From CBDHHC01 sp050633205 (GTDB lineage Bacteria; Pseudomonadota; Alphaproteobacteria; Rhizobiales; CBDHHC01): a stretch of 23,071 nucleotides of DNA. The translations under genes and the position numbers were made by a program. The DNA lies in contig JBOEGA010000155.1 in NCBI GenBank assembly GCA_050633205.1, positions 1 through 23,071 of the forward strand, written 5' to 3'. Every line of letters starts with the position of its first letter. Position 1 is the first letter of the stretch. Shown one piece after another: positions 15,574 to 21,805 of the stretch. The notes under the pieces were generated by a model that worked only from the letters and a program-made list of their open reading frames with translations, made no database searches and was not told the DNA's origin.

Positions 15574-16299
15574 TTAGTTGGCTGTATCTGTACCGACAAG
15601 CTTCCAGTTTGGATCTCTTGAAGTAAGATTTCTGGCAAATGTCCAGATATCAGTAACTTCGATAATTTTCTTAGGATCCCCGCTGATGACTTCGCCTTCT
15701 TTATCACGTACTGCCGATATCAGATTACTTACGAACTTAATCGTTACAGACGCTTCAGCCCCACTTGTTTCAACGTCAAGAAGAACTGCCTTATTGATTC
15801 CTATAAAGCTGGCTTCAACGACTTCTTCACGGTCATCACGTGCGATAAGCTCGTCAGTGAAACTTTCATACACTTCAGAAGACAATAAAGGTTTAAGCGT
15901 AGCCTTGTCACCCTCATTAAACGCGGTGACAATCATCTCATAAGCAGTTTTTGCGCCCTCGATGAATGTTTTAGGATCAAATTCAGGGTCTTTCTGGATG
16001 ACTTTGACCAGATTCTGCCCCAGTTCGCTGTCCTCAGAAGCGAAATCCCTGATTTTTTCCTTTATGACTTCAGGATCATCACCCGGCTTAGCTTCTGGCT
16101 GTTTTTCATGACTAGTAGGCAAATGTACAACATTATCCTGCTCATATACCGGATCTTCTCTGCCAGTAGAATGATCCATAGGCGGACGTTCGTGACCGGT
16201 GCGCTTGCCCAGTACACTGCGCAATCGTAAAAAAATCACGACAGCGACGATCAAAATGATCAGTGTTGTTATATTCAGCTCTTCGAAACTTCCGTTCAT
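15574..16299 (-). CDS. Tim44-like (TimA-type) membrane-anchored protein
   Basis: The 241-residue protein has one N-terminal membrane helix (about residues 10-26), a charged, Pro/Glu-rich linker (30-85) and a C-terminal Tim44/TimA-like domain (about 90-238), recognised by DPKTFIEGAKTAYEMIVTAFNEGDKATLKPLLS and the closing TSRDPNWKLVGTDTA. Tim44 is the matrix-side tether of the mitochondrial import motor. The alphaproteobacterial relatives face the cytosol, and their role is not settled. The gene is divergent from fxsA and secB and heads the set leading to mltA. Confidence 0.85.
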   Translation of the reverse strand: MNGSFEELNITTLIILIVAVVIFLRLRSVLGKRTGHERPPMDHSTGREDPVYEQDNVVHLPTSHEKQPEAKPGDDPEVIKEKIRDFASEDSELGQNLVKVIQKDPEFDPKTFIEGAKTAYEMIVTAFNEGDKATLKPLLSSEVYESFTDELIARDDREEVVEASFIGINKAVLLDVETSGAEASVTIKFVSNLISAVRDKEGEVISGDPKKIIEVTDIWTFARNLTSRDPNWKLVGTDTAN

Positions 16300-16572
16300 T
16301 TTAAATTACTTCCCAGGCCGATCAAGTTGCGGGTTCCCTCAAATACCAATAACTATTGTATCAGAACTACCGATAAAGGAATTTAACCAATTCTTCCACC
16401 GTTTTGATGCCGTGAACAGACCTTTACCTGTTTTTCTAAAGATGCCTTATATATAAGGTGAAATTGGGGATTGCACAGGAGATTTTTTACAACATATTAG
16501 TAAAGCAACCAACTTTCAATTTAAACCTACTGTGTTTGTTAGTTTCGTACGCAGTTCCTGTTCTCCCAACCA
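16300..16572. promoter_or_regulatory. Divergent promoter region between the Tim44-like gene and fxsA
   Basis: No gene is seen. This region must carry the promoters for both directions. The clearest element is a perfect 14-bp palindrome, CCTTATATATAAGG, at 16445-16458, near the centre. It could be an operator, but I do not recognise a regulator family from it. Confidence 0.35.
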
Positions 16573-17115
16573 ATGGTTAATATTATGCCCATCCTACTCC
16601 TGATTTTTATAGTTATTCCTCTTGCTGAAATATACGTATTTATTCAGGTAGGGAGTTTAATAGGCACATGGTATACGATTGGCCTTGTAATAATTACAGC
16701 AATAATCGGTACGAGTTTACTGAGATTACAGGGTTACGGGGTTCTTTCAAGAGCGCAGAGTACTCTGAATAAGGGAGATTTGCCCGTAGATTCAGTTATA
16801 GATGGAGTTTTTCTGCTTATTGCCGGTGCTCTTCTGCTTACTCCGGGGCTGATAACTGATGCGATAGGTTTTCTGTTATTTGTTCCGTTATTAAGAAGAG
16901 CTATTGCCAAAGCTGTATTCAAACGCTTTGTAATGATGGGTAAAGATAATATGAAAGTCTATACGCAGCAGGACTTTTATGAAGAACATACCCGTAAGAA
17001 GCCCCATAATGACAATATAATCGATGCGGATTTTTCAGAAGTGAAGGATGAAAGTAATAAGAAAGAACCTGAAAAAACTGATATTGATCCAGACTCTCCC
17101 TGGAAACGCCCATAA
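16573..17115 (+). CDS. fxsA: FxsA family membrane protein
   Basis: The 180-residue inner-membrane protein has hydrophobic segments at about residues 5-24, 28-50 and 75-104, then a charged cytosolic tail rich in Lys, Asp and Glu (125-180). The FxsA signature is visible: PLAEIYVFIQVG near the start, ITAIIGTSLLRLQGYGVL (about 41-58) and LLIAGALLLTPGLITDAIGFLLFVP (about 82-106). FxsA is named for suppressing F-plasmid exclusion of phage T7 in E. coli when overproduced; its native role is unknown. The start could be ATG 16573 or ATG 16585, and neither has a strong ribosome-binding site. secB follows after 88 bases. Confidence 0.9.
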   Translation: MVNIMPILLLIFIVIPLAEIYVFIQVGSLIGTWYTIGLVIITAIIGTSLLRLQGYGVLSRAQSTLNKGDLPVDSVIDGVFLLIAGALLLTPGLITDAIGFLLFVPLLRRAIAKAVFKRFVMMGKDNMKVYTQQDFYEEHTRKKPHNDNIIDADFSEVKDESNKKEPEKTDIDPDSPWKRP

Positions 17116-17203
17116 GTTAAAACTGATAAAAAACTTGCAGCATTATATCAGGCATGATAGGGCCCAATCTAACTGTAACCTCTAAATTCGAAAGATAAAT
17201 TTC

Positions 17204-17719
17204 ATGGCAACCTCGGAAAAAGGTCATGAAGGATCAAATGGTGTAGCATCTATGAGTGAAGAACAAGAAGAGCAAGTCGTATTTCAGCCTCTGGCCCAGT
17301 ATGTAAAGGATCTTTCCTTTGAAAATCCCAATGCTCCGGAAAGCCTGACCAAGCAGGGCGTAAACCCGAAGTTTGAAATGAACTTTCAACTTGATGCCCG
17401 TCTTGCCGGCGATGATACGTATGAAGTTGTTCTTCAGGTCAATCTCGATGCAAAGCATGAGAATGATTATATTTACAAGCTTGAACTCGCCTATGCTGGC
17501 CTGTTTCTGATTAAAGGTCTTCCGGAAGATATTTTGAAAAAAGTATTGTTAGTAGAATGCCCGGCTTTGATCTTCCCATTCCTGCGCCAAAAAATAACAA
17601 CGCAAATTCAGGACGGCGGATACCCTCCATTCCAGATGGATCTTATTAACTTTGCTCAGCTGTATGAAGAAAACCAAGCTCATCAGGCTGAAGCCAAAGA
17701 AGATAAAACTGTAAATTAA
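17204..17719 (+). CDS. secB: Protein-export chaperone SecB
   Basis: SecB is the cytosolic homotetramer that keeps precursor proteins unfolded and hands them to SecA. The conserved core runs from VFQPLAQYVKDLSFENPNAP (about residues 25-44) through FQLDARLAGDDTYEVVLQVN to LLVECPALIFPFLRQKI and DGGYPPFQMDLINFAQLY. The acidic C-terminal tail is short. The start at 17204 gives 171 residues with a 24-residue hydrophilic extension. ATG 17252 would give a more usual length, and the ribosome-binding sites do not decide. The gene converges on dnaQ and shares a terminator with it. Confidence 0.95.
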   Translation: MATSEKGHEGSNGVASMSEEQEEQVVFQPLAQYVKDLSFENPNAPESLTKQGVNPKFEMNFQLDARLAGDDTYEVVLQVNLDAKHENDYIYKLELAYAGLFLIKGLPEDILKKVLLVECPALIFPFLRQKITTQIQDGGYPPFQMDLINFAQLYEENQAHQAEAKEDKTVN

Positions 17720-17727
17720 GAATTGAT

Positions 17728-17765
17728 AGCGCTTTAGGAAAATTTATTCCAAAGCGCTTTTTCTC
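17728..17765. terminator. Shared terminator between secB and dnaQ, overlapping the dnaQ 3' end
   Basis: AGCGCTTT (17728-17735) pairs with AAAGCGCT (17751-17758), extended by GGAA (17737-17740) with TTCC (17747-17750) around one unpaired A. TTTTTCT follows on the plus strand. Most of the hairpin is dnaQ coding sequence, and the dnaQ stop (17734-17736) lies in the left arm. Confidence 0.75.
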
Positions 17766-18423
17766 CCATTGTTTCAATAAAAGCCTTATGAGCTACAGCC
17801 TCGTCTTCACTTATACGCGAAGGCAATGCATTTGGGCGTGGAGAAGTTTCCGGTCTTTTTGCCCTTGCTCCCGACCCGGATTGTCCTGGTCCGTTTAAAT
17901 TCAAGAATGCCTGATGCCCACCAATAAGTTCTGAATATACAAGCGCAAGAATTTCAGAATCGAGTAATGCGCCGTGTTTGTCACGGGCAGAATTATCTAT
18001 GTTATATCTTCGGCACAGTGCATCAAGACTGTTTTGGGCCCCCGGGTGCTTTCGTCTTGCCAGTGCCAAAGTATCCAGAACCCTGTCATTGGTCAGAAGT
18101 GGCATATTTACACGTTCAAGTTCAGCATTCAGAAAGCCCACGTCAAACGGGGCGTTATGTATGACCAATAAGGAATCCTGAATGAAGTCGATGAACCCCT
18201 GGGCAACATCTGCGAAGAGTGGTTTATCAGAGAGAAATTCGGTTGAAAGGCCATGCACCTCAAAAGCTGCCTGTGGCATATCTCTTTCAGGATTTATGTA
18301 TACGTGGAAATCTTCTCCTGAAGGAATGTGATTAATCAGTTCAACACAGCCGATTTCAACAATTCTATCGGTACCTTTGGCATCAAAACCTGTGGTTTCC
18401 GTATCAAGTACAATTTCCCGCAT
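17734..18423 (-). CDS. dnaQ: DNA polymerase III epsilon subunit (3'-5' proofreading exonuclease)
   Basis: DnaQ proofreads newly made DNA as part of the Pol III core with DnaE. The DEDDh exonuclease residues are all visible: D7 and E9 (LDTETTGF), D94 (HNAPFDVGFL), and H150 with D155 (KHGALLDSEIL). The C-terminal 50 residues form a basic, Pro-rich linker and a short end that would contact the polymerase subunit. The length of 229 residues is normal. It is the last gene of the leftward ppsR-maf-aroE-coaE-dnaQ cluster and starts 11 bases after the coaE stop with AAGGCGG just upstream. Confidence 0.96.
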   Translation of the reverse strand: MREIVLDTETTGFDAKGTDRIVEIGCVELINHIPSGEDFHVYINPERDMPQAAFEVHGLSTEFLSDKPLFADVAQGFIDFIQDSLLVIHNAPFDVGFLNAELERVNMPLLTNDRVLDTLALARRKHPGAQNSLDALCRRYNIDNSARDKHGALLDSEILALVYSELIGGHQAFLNLNGPGQSGSGARAKRPETSPRPNALPSRISEDEAVAHKAFIETMGEKALWNKFS

Positions 18424-18434
18424 ATTTCCGCCTT

Positions 18435-19070
18435 TTATGTAATCAGGTCAGGGTGAGCCTTTTTCCAGATATTCACGGCTCCGGCTTCCTTACCTTCGAC
18501 CATAGCTATGATTTCATCGATCTGTCGCCATGTGTCTTCAATTGTCAAAGAGGTATCAACAATATAATCAGCGCGCTCCAGTTTTTTTTCTTCCGGCATC
18601 TGTTTTGCTATAATTGAATTGAGCTTTTCTTCGGTCATTCCGGGACGCTGCATTACCCGCTCACGTCTCAGTTTATCTTCGGCATGTACAACGATAACTG
18701 CATCAACTTCATCATCCATATTGCCTTCCAGCAGCAATGGGACTTCCAAAACGACTATTTTTTTTCCCGCTTTCAGGTTCTCTCCGATAAAGCGAGCTTC
18801 TTCGATTCTCACCATCGGGTGAATAATTGCCCCAAGCTTTTTAAAATCTTCCGGATTTTCGATCAGGTATTTTGCCAGGATTTCACGATTAACAGACCCG
18901 TTCTCTACTGTTCCCGGAAAAGCCTCTTCTATTTTTTGGGCTGCATCTCCCTGATACAGATCATGTACGACCTTATCCGCGTCAAGCACTGGTATTTCGT
19001 TACTTAAGAAGCGTTTTGAGGCTGTGCTTTTCCCCATTCCAATTGAGCCAGTCAGCCCCAGAATAATCAT
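18435..19070 (-). CDS. coaE: Dephospho-CoA kinase
   Basis: CoaE phosphorylates dephospho-CoA on the ribose 3'-OH, the final step of coenzyme A synthesis. The P-loop GSIGMGKST is at residues 8-16, PVLDADKVVHDLY (about 29-41) is the CoA-site segment, and VLEVPLLLEG with the RRERVMQRPGMT stretch is typical of the family. The length is 211 residues. The start ATG overlaps the aroE stop by four bases, suggesting coupled translation. The pathway's first enzyme, CoaA, is also in this window but in a separate transcription unit. Confidence 0.96.
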   Translation of the reverse strand: MIILGLTGSIGMGKSTASKRFLSNEIPVLDADKVVHDLYQGDAAQKIEEAFPGTVENGSVNREILAKYLIENPEDFKKLGAIIHPMVRIEEARFIGENLKAGKKIVVLEVPLLLEGNMDDEVDAVIVVHAEDKLRRERVMQRPGMTEEKLNSIIAKQMPEEKKLERADYIVDTSLTIEDTWRQIDEIIAMVEGKEAGAVNIWKKAHPDLIT

Positions 19071-19909
19071 TTGCTTTTCTCCAAGTCAGCGATAACCAGG
19101 TCCCGTAATTCCGGTGTAACCTCAGGACGTACCCCAAACCAGATTTCAAAGCCCGGTACAGCCTGATGGAGTAACATGCCCAAACCATCTACGGGTGTCA
19201 GGCCTTTCTGTTTTGCCTGAGCAAGCAGAGGTGTTTCCAGCGGCGCATAGACGATATCAGAAACAACGGCATCCTGTTTCATTGGAGACAGATCGATTTT
19301 CAGAGCGTCAGAACCAGTCATTCCCAAAGTTGTCGTATTGATCAGTGTGCCGGCGCCGTTTAGTGCTTCCTGGCTTTTACCCCAGTCGACGACCTTAACC
19401 CTGGAACCGAAAAAGTCAGCCAGTTCGCTTGCACGATCTTTGGTTCTGTTTGATAGCCTTATTTCAGGTACACCATTATTTATCAGTCCGTGGATAATAG
19501 CCCGTGCAGCCCCACCTGCGCCAAGAACAACGGCAGGTGCATCCATCTTATCCCAATCCGGAGCCGATGTTTTTAAATGGGTCATATACCCGTAGGTGTC
19601 AGTATTGGCTGCGCATATCTTATCGCCTTCCAGCCAAATGGTATTTGCCGCCCTGATTGCCTTTGCACAATCGCGTACCTCATCAGCCAGAGCATAGGCT
19701 GTTTCCTTATGAGGGACCGTTATATTTCCGCCTACCAGTCCGTGATTTTTCATACTTTTAAAAAAATCGGGAAAATCCCTAGGGTGAACAGCTTCTTTTA
19801 TATAGCTTCCTTCAATTCCGTATTTCTTCAACCAGTAGCCATGAATCATAGGAGACCTGGAGTGTGTTATTGGCCACCCTATAACGCAAGCTTTTACCTC
19901 AGCAGTCAT
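19067..19909 (-). CDS. aroE: Shikimate dehydrogenase
   Basis: AroE reduces 3-dehydroshikimate to shikimate with NADPH in aromatic amino-acid synthesis. The shikimate site is seen in THSRSPMIHGYWL (residues 15-27) and NITVPHKE (62-69, catalytic K68); the partner D104 is in AANTDTYG. The nucleotide loop GAGGAARAI is at 130-138, SNRTKDRA follows, and GLGMLLHQA is the C-terminal shikimate-side motif. The length of 280 residues is normal. Its ATG overlaps the maf stop by four bases and its stop overlaps the coaE start by four. Confidence 0.96.
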   Translation of the reverse strand: MTAEVKACVIGWPITHSRSPMIHGYWLKKYGIEGSYIKEAVHPRDFPDFFKSMKNHGLVGGNITVPHKETAYALADEVRDCAKAIRAANTIWLEGDKICAANTDTYGYMTHLKTSAPDWDKMDAPAVVLGAGGAARAIIHGLINNGVPEIRLSNRTKDRASELADFFGSRVKVVDWGKSQEALNGAGTLINTTTLGMTGSDALKIDLSPMKQDAVVSDIVYAPLETPLLAQAKQKGLTPVDGLGMLLHQAVPGFEIWFGVRPEVTPELRDLVIADLEKSK

Positions 19910-20529
19910 GATTCAATAATTCCCTCTTCGCGCAGATATGTCAGCAAAGGAAGCAGGCAAATGCCCAAAATAGTGAAGTAGTTTCCTTCTATCTTTGAAA
20001 ACAGCTGTACTCCGAGACTCTCTAATTTATATGCCCCTACAGATTTGCACACTTCTTCCCCAGCTTCTGCCAGATATTTTCTAATATATTCAGGTTTTAG
20101 TTCACGCATTGTCATATGAACAGATTCCGCATAGCTCCAAGTTTCAATACCTTGATATACAACACTTACTGCCGTATGGAGCTGATGAGTTTTCCCACTA
20201 AGTTTCAACAGTCTTTCAAACGCTAATTCCAGATTTTCCGGCTTTCCCATTATTTCTGACTCCAAAGCCAGAATCTGGTCTGATCCGATTACATATGCAT
20301 CAGGATTCTGAAGACTAATATGCCTTGCCTTTTCCCGGGCAAGACATTCAGCAACTTCCAGTGGTGATATATCTGGTGTTTCTGTCTCCATTTTGACGCG
20401 AATGGTCTCTTCATCAATATCTGCAGGAATAATTTTAAAATCCAGCCCTGCATTATCAAGAAGGGTTTTCCGGATAGCACTTCCAGATGCCAGGACGAGT
20501 TGTTTTTTCATTGTTATAAACTGAGTCAT
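19906..20529 (-). CDS. maf: Maf-like nucleoside triphosphate pyrophosphatase
   Basis: The 207-residue protein belongs to the Maf/YhdE/YceF family, which hydrolyses non-canonical or excess nucleoside triphosphates to monophosphates. The N-terminal LVLASGSAIRKTLL (about residues 11-24), PADIDEETIR (35-44), CLAREKA and VIGSDQILALE (about 82-92) are family motifs. Only family-level specificity can be given. ATG 20529 is 8 bases after the ppsR stop; ATG 20511 is an alternative that would begin exactly at the conserved MKKQLVLASGS. The stop overlaps aroE by four bases. Confidence 0.93.
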   Translation of the reverse strand: MTQFITMKKQLVLASGSAIRKTLLDNAGLDFKIIPADIDEETIRVKMETETPDISPLEVAECLAREKARHISLQNPDAYVIGSDQILALESEIMGKPENLELAFERLLKLSGKTHQLHTAVSVVYQGIETWSYAESVHMTMRELKPEYIRKYLAEAGEEVCKSVGAYKLESLGVQLFSKIEGNYFTILGICLLPLLTYLREEGIIES

Positions 20530-20537
20530 TGCTTTTC

Positions 20538-21389
20538 TTACTTATAGCCTTTTGATGAGGCTTTAGATGATTGGTAGAGCTGAATGATTGAGGCTGCTGT
20601 TTCCTCAATTGACCGCCGGGAAACATCTATGATCTTCCAGTTGTTTTTTGCACATAGCCTGCGTGTGTAATTTATCTCTTCCGATATAAGATCTACATCC
20701 ACATAATCTTTGAGATCACTTTTAGCGTTTGATAATGTGTTGACCCTATTCATGCGCACTTCGGATATTCTCTCCGGGCTGGCAATAAGAGCAACTACAA
20801 ACGCACCATTTGGATTATCGATAAGTTGCTGGGGTAATGGAATTCCCGGAACCAGTGGTACATTGGCGGTTTTGAAACCACGGTTGGCAAGGTAGATGCT
20901 TGTGGGAGTTTTTGATGTTCTGCTGATGCCCATTACGACAATATCAGCTTCGCTTACATCTTCAGGGAAATTGCCATCATCATGAACCAATGTGAAGTTC
21001 ATCGCTTCTATGCGCCTGAAATAGTCCTGATCCAATACGTGCTGACCGCCAACAGTCGGCGTTGAGGGAGCGCCCAGATAGGATTCGAAAACTTTCATTA
21101 CCGGCTGAAGAACCGGGACACAGGGAAGGTTTATTTCCTTGCAGCTTTTTTCCAGCTGTTCGCTGAGTTCATCTCCAACAATTGTGTAGAGAACAATGCC
21201 CGGATTGTCATTTATTGTCTGAAGGACCCTGTCCAGTTGCCTCTTTGTTCTCACAAGGGGGTGGACGTGCTCTACTGCACTTGTCATCGAGTATTGAACC
21301 GCTGCAGCCCGGGCTATTGCGGTCAGTGTTTCGCCGGTTGAATCCGACACCAAATGTAAGTGGAAATAACGCGTATTATCCGATGCCAT
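20538..21389 (-). CDS. PPDK/PEP-synthase regulatory protein (bifunctional kinase/pyrophosphorylase, DUF299)
   Basis: Members of this family reversibly phosphorylate a threonine of pyruvate phosphate dikinase or PEP synthase, switching PEP formation. The N-terminal YFHLHLVSDSTGETL and the P-loop GISRTSKT (residues 154-161), followed by PTSIYLANRG and NVPLVPGIPLP, are diagnostic. Which dikinase is the target cannot be read here. The frame opens at a GTG (21404), but ATG 21389 gives the usual N-terminus and 283 residues. A perfect DnaA-box match lies 3-11 bases upstream of that ATG. This gene is the first of the leftward cluster, and its orthologue flanks the origin in Caulobacter and Rickettsia. 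Confidence 0.93.
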   Translation of the reverse strand: MASDNTRYFHLHLVSDSTGETLTAIARAAAVQYSMTSAVEHVHPLVRTKRQLDRVLQTINDNPGIVLYTIVGDELSEQLEKSCKEINLPCVPVLQPVMKVFESYLGAPSTPTVGGQHVLDQDYFRRIEAMNFTLVHDDGNFPEDVSEADIVVMGISRTSKTPTSIYLANRGFKTANVPLVPGIPLPQQLIDNPNGAFVVALIASPERISEVRMNRVNTLSNAKSDLKDYVDVDLISEEINYTRRLCAKNNWKIIDVSRRSIEETAASIIQLYQSSKASSKGYK

Positions 21390-21391
21390 GC

Positions 21392-21400
21392 TGTGTATAA
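21392..21400 (-). promoter_or_regulatory. Perfect DnaA box at the ppsR start
   Basis: TGTGTATAA on the plus strand is the exact reverse complement of TTATACACA, matching TTATNCACA at every position. It ends just before the alternative GTG start of ppsR and lies upstream of its preferred ATG. Confidence 0.7.
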
Positions 21401-21460
21401 ACACCCTATAAATCTGCTGCTTTTTTAGAATCCCAGAATTTGTGCCCAGAAGGCAGGGTT

Positions 21461-21469
21461 TTATCCACT
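21461..21469 (+). promoter_or_regulatory. Near-consensus DnaA box
   Basis: TTATCCACT differs from TTATCCACA only at the last base. It lies 60 bases from the perfect box. Confidence 0.55.
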
Positions 21470-21539
21470 TAAATGTTAACAGGTTTGCTACTGTGGAAGA
21501 AAGTGGCTGAGATATTCATGTTCATATCGTATAGCTAAC

Positions 21540-21570
21540 TTATTCATAAATCATCCAATTTTTTTACACA
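21540..21570 (+). promoter_or_regulatory. Pair of near-consensus DnaA boxes beside the AT-rich tract
   Basis: TTATTCATA (21540-21548) and TTTTACACA (21562-21570) each have one mismatch to TTATNCACA. They face the same way, with starts 22 bases apart (two helical turns), at the edge of the most AT-rich part of the region, where strand opening would be expected. Confidence 0.5.
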
Positions 21571-21617
21571 GGTTATCTTAAAGTTATTTCTGAATTGTCG
21601 CTCACAAATTGTTGTTT

Positions 21618-21632
21618 TTAAATGATTTTTAA
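21618..21632. promoter_or_regulatory. CtrA-type site TTAA-N7-TTAA
   Basis: TTAA at 21618-21621 and TTAA at 21629-21632 are separated by exactly 7 bases, the full consensus of the alphaproteobacterial cell-cycle regulator CtrA. A second site with one mismatch (TTAA 21711-21714, TTTA 21722-21725) lies nearer hemE. In sequence this AT-rich, chance matches are not negligible. Confidence 0.45.
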
Positions 21633-21729
21633 AATCTAGTATCTTTGGCGTAAATTTGTAATATATGTAGTGCGAAGTTTTGCCCACGGGAGAAACTGTG
21701 GATTTTATGGTTAAAATAATGTTTACACG

Positions 21730-21738
21730 TTATCCATA
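21730..21738 (+). promoter_or_regulatory. Near-consensus DnaA box before hemE
   Basis: TTATCCATA differs from TTATCCACA at one base. It lies 68 bases before the hemE start and immediately before the GANTC palindrome. Confidence 0.5.
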
Positions 21739-21757
21739 TACAAGAATAAGAAGAAAC

Positions 21758-21773
21758 AGATTCTTAAGAATCT
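21758..21773. promoter_or_regulatory. 16-bp perfect palindrome with two GANTC methylation sites
   Basis: AGATTCTTAAGAATCT reads identically on both strands. It contains GATTC (21759-21763) and GAATC (21768-21772), both matching GANTC, the target of the CcrM-type adenine methyltransferase found in many alphaproteobacteria. It lies in the hemE leader or promoter, 32 bases before the start. Confidence 0.6.
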
Positions 21774-21805
21774 AATTATTTATTTATTTAAAGAGGGGCA
21801 CACCG

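Larger units (their letters stand above)
21390..21805. other. Candidate chromosomal replication origin (oriC)
   Basis: This 416-base gap between divergent ppsR and hemE is AT-rich, most strongly at about 21540-21670. It carries one perfect match to the DnaA-box consensus TTATNCACA (21392-21400, minus strand) and four matches with one mismatch: TTATCCACT 21461-21469, TTATTCATA 21540-21548, TTTTACACA 21562-21570 and TTATCCATA 21730-21738. Weaker boxes are at 21492-21500 and 21697-21705. It also has a CtrA-type site and three GANTC sites. Position between these two genes is where Caulobacter and Rickettsia have their origin, and genes on both sides point outward. Function is inferred from position and motifs. 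Confidence 0.8.
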
